DNA of 64,000 nt from Phaeodactylum tricornutum CCAP 1055/1 (Eukaryota > Bacillariophyta > Bacillariophyceae > Surirellales > Neidiaceae), in contig NC_011697.1 in assembly GCF_000150955.2 (NCBI RefSeq), positions 26,096 through 90,095 of the forward strand. Direction: 5' to 3'. Position 1 is the first letter of the stretch. Each line of letters starts with the position of its first letter. The notes beneath the pieces were generated by a model, which had not been told where the DNA came from, searched no databases, and saw only the letters and a list, made by a program, of their open reading frames with translations. Made by a program: the position numbers and the translations under genes. This document shows, piece after piece, positions 62,538 through 64,000 of the stretch.

Positions 62538-63836
62538 ATGAAAGGTGGAACTCTCCCGCGCGTAGCGATTAGTCGAACAGAGCGCTTCGCCAAACTAGGT
62601 GCGCACAAGATTTCCTGCGGGACAGACAGTAAAGAAACAAAGAGGCAAAACCGTTTCATCGTTGTCGGTACGAGTAGCCGGAATGATTCTCCTTCGAAGT
62701 CAACAGTTGCATTAAAGTCTGAGGCTGATATAGCTTCCGAGGAGGAGAGCTCTGAAGCTACGAAGCTGTGGAATATGATGTCAGTTCCAGCGTGTGCGGA
62801 TGGCGTCAAGGCTTCGAATGGCGAAAAGAATTATACTGCAAGTGCCACACAGATTAGTGCAATATCTTCTGAAGAAGATGATACAAATACAACCCGAGAG
62901 TCACTAGAGCACATGGCGCGTTCTCAATACAAAGGTTCCAATATGGTGATCTCTTCTAAGGATGCACTCTGTGAAGCGGTCAAAAAGAAACAGGTGATCC
63001 AGCAGGAGACTGCCTCTCTAGGACCCAAAGGGTTTGAAGATAGTGAGGAAGAGCGCAAATTCCAAGAGTGGTATAAAGAGCAGAAATACCGCGAATATTA
63101 TTTGGAGCAAAAACGCAAGGAGCGGAAGTATCGCGAAAAAAAATTACTTGAACAGAAGTATATGGAGCGAAAACGGCTTGAGCAGAAATATTTGGAACGA
63201 AAGTATATGGAAGAACGTCGCCGACGACTCAGAATTGAAGCCGAATTAGGTGGGGAGTATGCCCTTCATAGGACAAGAGCTCGCCGAAGCTCATCACGTG
63301 ACTTTGAACGAGGAAACGACGATGAGAGCGAGGATATAGTCTCTGTTAGAAATCCAAATCGCTTTTCTCCTTCAGTTTTGAAGGAAGACCGTCAGAGTGT
63401 TGGATCTCCTAACAATTTATCAAACGATGAGCTCCCGTCGCGGTCATCAGAAAGCTTTTTGGAGCTCAAGCGTCAAGGTGGCATCCGGAAAGAAGATACC
63501 GAAAACAGAAAAAGCCGCAGGATTTCGGGACGGCGCTTCACTCCTACTGAAGCACTTTCCGCGGACGGAACTTATCCTCCAGCTGGAGTTTTCCCGAGTC
63601 CACCTTTTTCTTTTCCCCTCCACCCCCCTCACGCAGGACCGGAAATTCCGCAAATGCCTTTGCCAGGCGTGGTTAGTGGAAGTCGATTGATTGTCTTCAG
63701 CTCTAGTGGGCAGCTGCGCTCCGAGGTCCAAGTTGTGGACCGGATGGGATGCATGGTTCGACTTCAATATCCAGATGAATACGTCACGGCGCCACTCGAC
63801 ATTCGAACCCTTCGTTTTCAGCTACTTCTACCATAG
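62538..63836 (+). CDS. Hypothetical charged protein with single-helix repeat
   Basis: A single exon of 432 residues, start ATG 62538. I do not recognise it. Residues about 170-235 form a long, highly charged stretch of near-repeats of the type LEQKY(M/L)ERK, with alternating E and K/R. This should be a stable single alpha-helix and may bind RNA or act as a spacer. The rest is Ser- and acid-rich. About residues 345-365 are a Pro-rich patch (PPFSFPLHPPH). The last 50 residues look folded (LIVFSSSGQLRSEV ... VTAPLDIRTLRFQ) and may be a small beta-barrel domain. No signal or membrane segment is seen. Confidence 0.6.
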   Translation: MKGGTLPRVAISRTERFAKLGAHKISCGTDSKETKRQNRFIVVGTSSRNDSPSKSTVALKSEADIASEEESSEATKLWNMMSVPACADGVKASNGEKNYTASATQISAISSEEDDTNTTRESLEHMARSQYKGSNMVISSKDALCEAVKKKQVIQQETASLGPKGFEDSEEERKFQEWYKEQKYREYYLEQKRKERKYREKKLLEQKYMERKRLEQKYLERKYMEERRRRLRIEAELGGEYALHRTRARRSSSRDFERGNDDESEDIVSVRNPNRFSPSVLKEDRQSVGSPNNLSNDELPSRSSESFLELKRQGGIRKEDTENRKSRRISGRRFTPTEALSADGTYPPAGVFPSPPFSFPLHPPHAGPEIPQMPLPGVVSGSRLIVFSSSGQLRSEVQVVDRMGCMVRLQYPDEYVTAPLDIRTLRFQLLLP

Positions 63837-64000
63837 CAACAATCTTTTCAATGAAAGCATGAACCTGACTGATCTACATTTTAAAATAACCGTTAGTGAT
63901 TTGTATTGTAATGCCGGAATATTTTATTAACATTTAGAGTTTAAGCCGATCAATATGCCTTGCTTTCTGAGGGGTTGATTGTGCTACACAGTTGACTGTG

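Overview
The window looks like nuclear DNA of a diatom, most likely Phaeodactylum tricornutum or a close relative. Three things point that way. Ty1/copia-type LTR elements occur in several age classes. Introns are short (about 55-110 bases) with GTAAGT-like donors. Many precursors begin with a signal peptide followed by an A/S-F motif, as in secondary-plastid import of diatoms (SSAF, AAAF, SSF). The assignment is inference from these traits, not from a database match.

Layout. 1-6600 carries the 3' end of an unknown tail-anchored protein, a small cytochrome b5 protein (minus), an old copia remnant between two 82-87 base inverted arms, and a membrane-anchored protein that fuses a GH1 beta-glucosidase to a GH18 chitinase-like domain (minus). 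6918-25811 is a stack of LTR elements. A decayed outer copia element was split by a second, minus-strand element (7276-21636, TSD TGGTC), which was itself split by a third, plus-strand element (12676-19395, TSD ATAT) whose two LTRs are identical. A solo LTR (22314-22932, TSD AAGAA) sits in the outer element, and the outer element ends in an inverted LTR plus leader.

26061-41549 is dense in plus-strand genes: DRG1 GTPase, a nitronate-monooxygenase-like enzyme, an M50B-like membrane protease, then four plastid-type precursors in a row: protoporphyrinogen oxidase, glucose-6-phosphate isomerase, the sulfolipid synthase SQD2 and a FAD4-like lipid desaturase. SQD2 makes the anionic thylakoid lipid SQDG, and FAD4 in plants modifies the other one, phosphatidylglycerol. 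41949-47943 holds two tandem paralogs of an unrecognised secreted family (Cys-rich ectodomain, Thr/Pro/Ser-rich linker, Lys/Ser/Gly tail), a candidate cell-surface or cell-wall family.

48498-63836 holds a hypothetical protein, a PDZ-like/FKBP protein, a GT23-like fucosyltransferase candidate, a plastid ABC1 kinase, a TPR-like hypothetical, an ankyrin/coiled-coil protein, a multi-pass membrane protein with three exons, and a highly charged helical protein. A nine-base word, TGACTGTGA or its complement, recurs in the intergenic stretches far above chance and is a candidate promoter or leader element. I found no tRNA, rRNA or CRISPR array.
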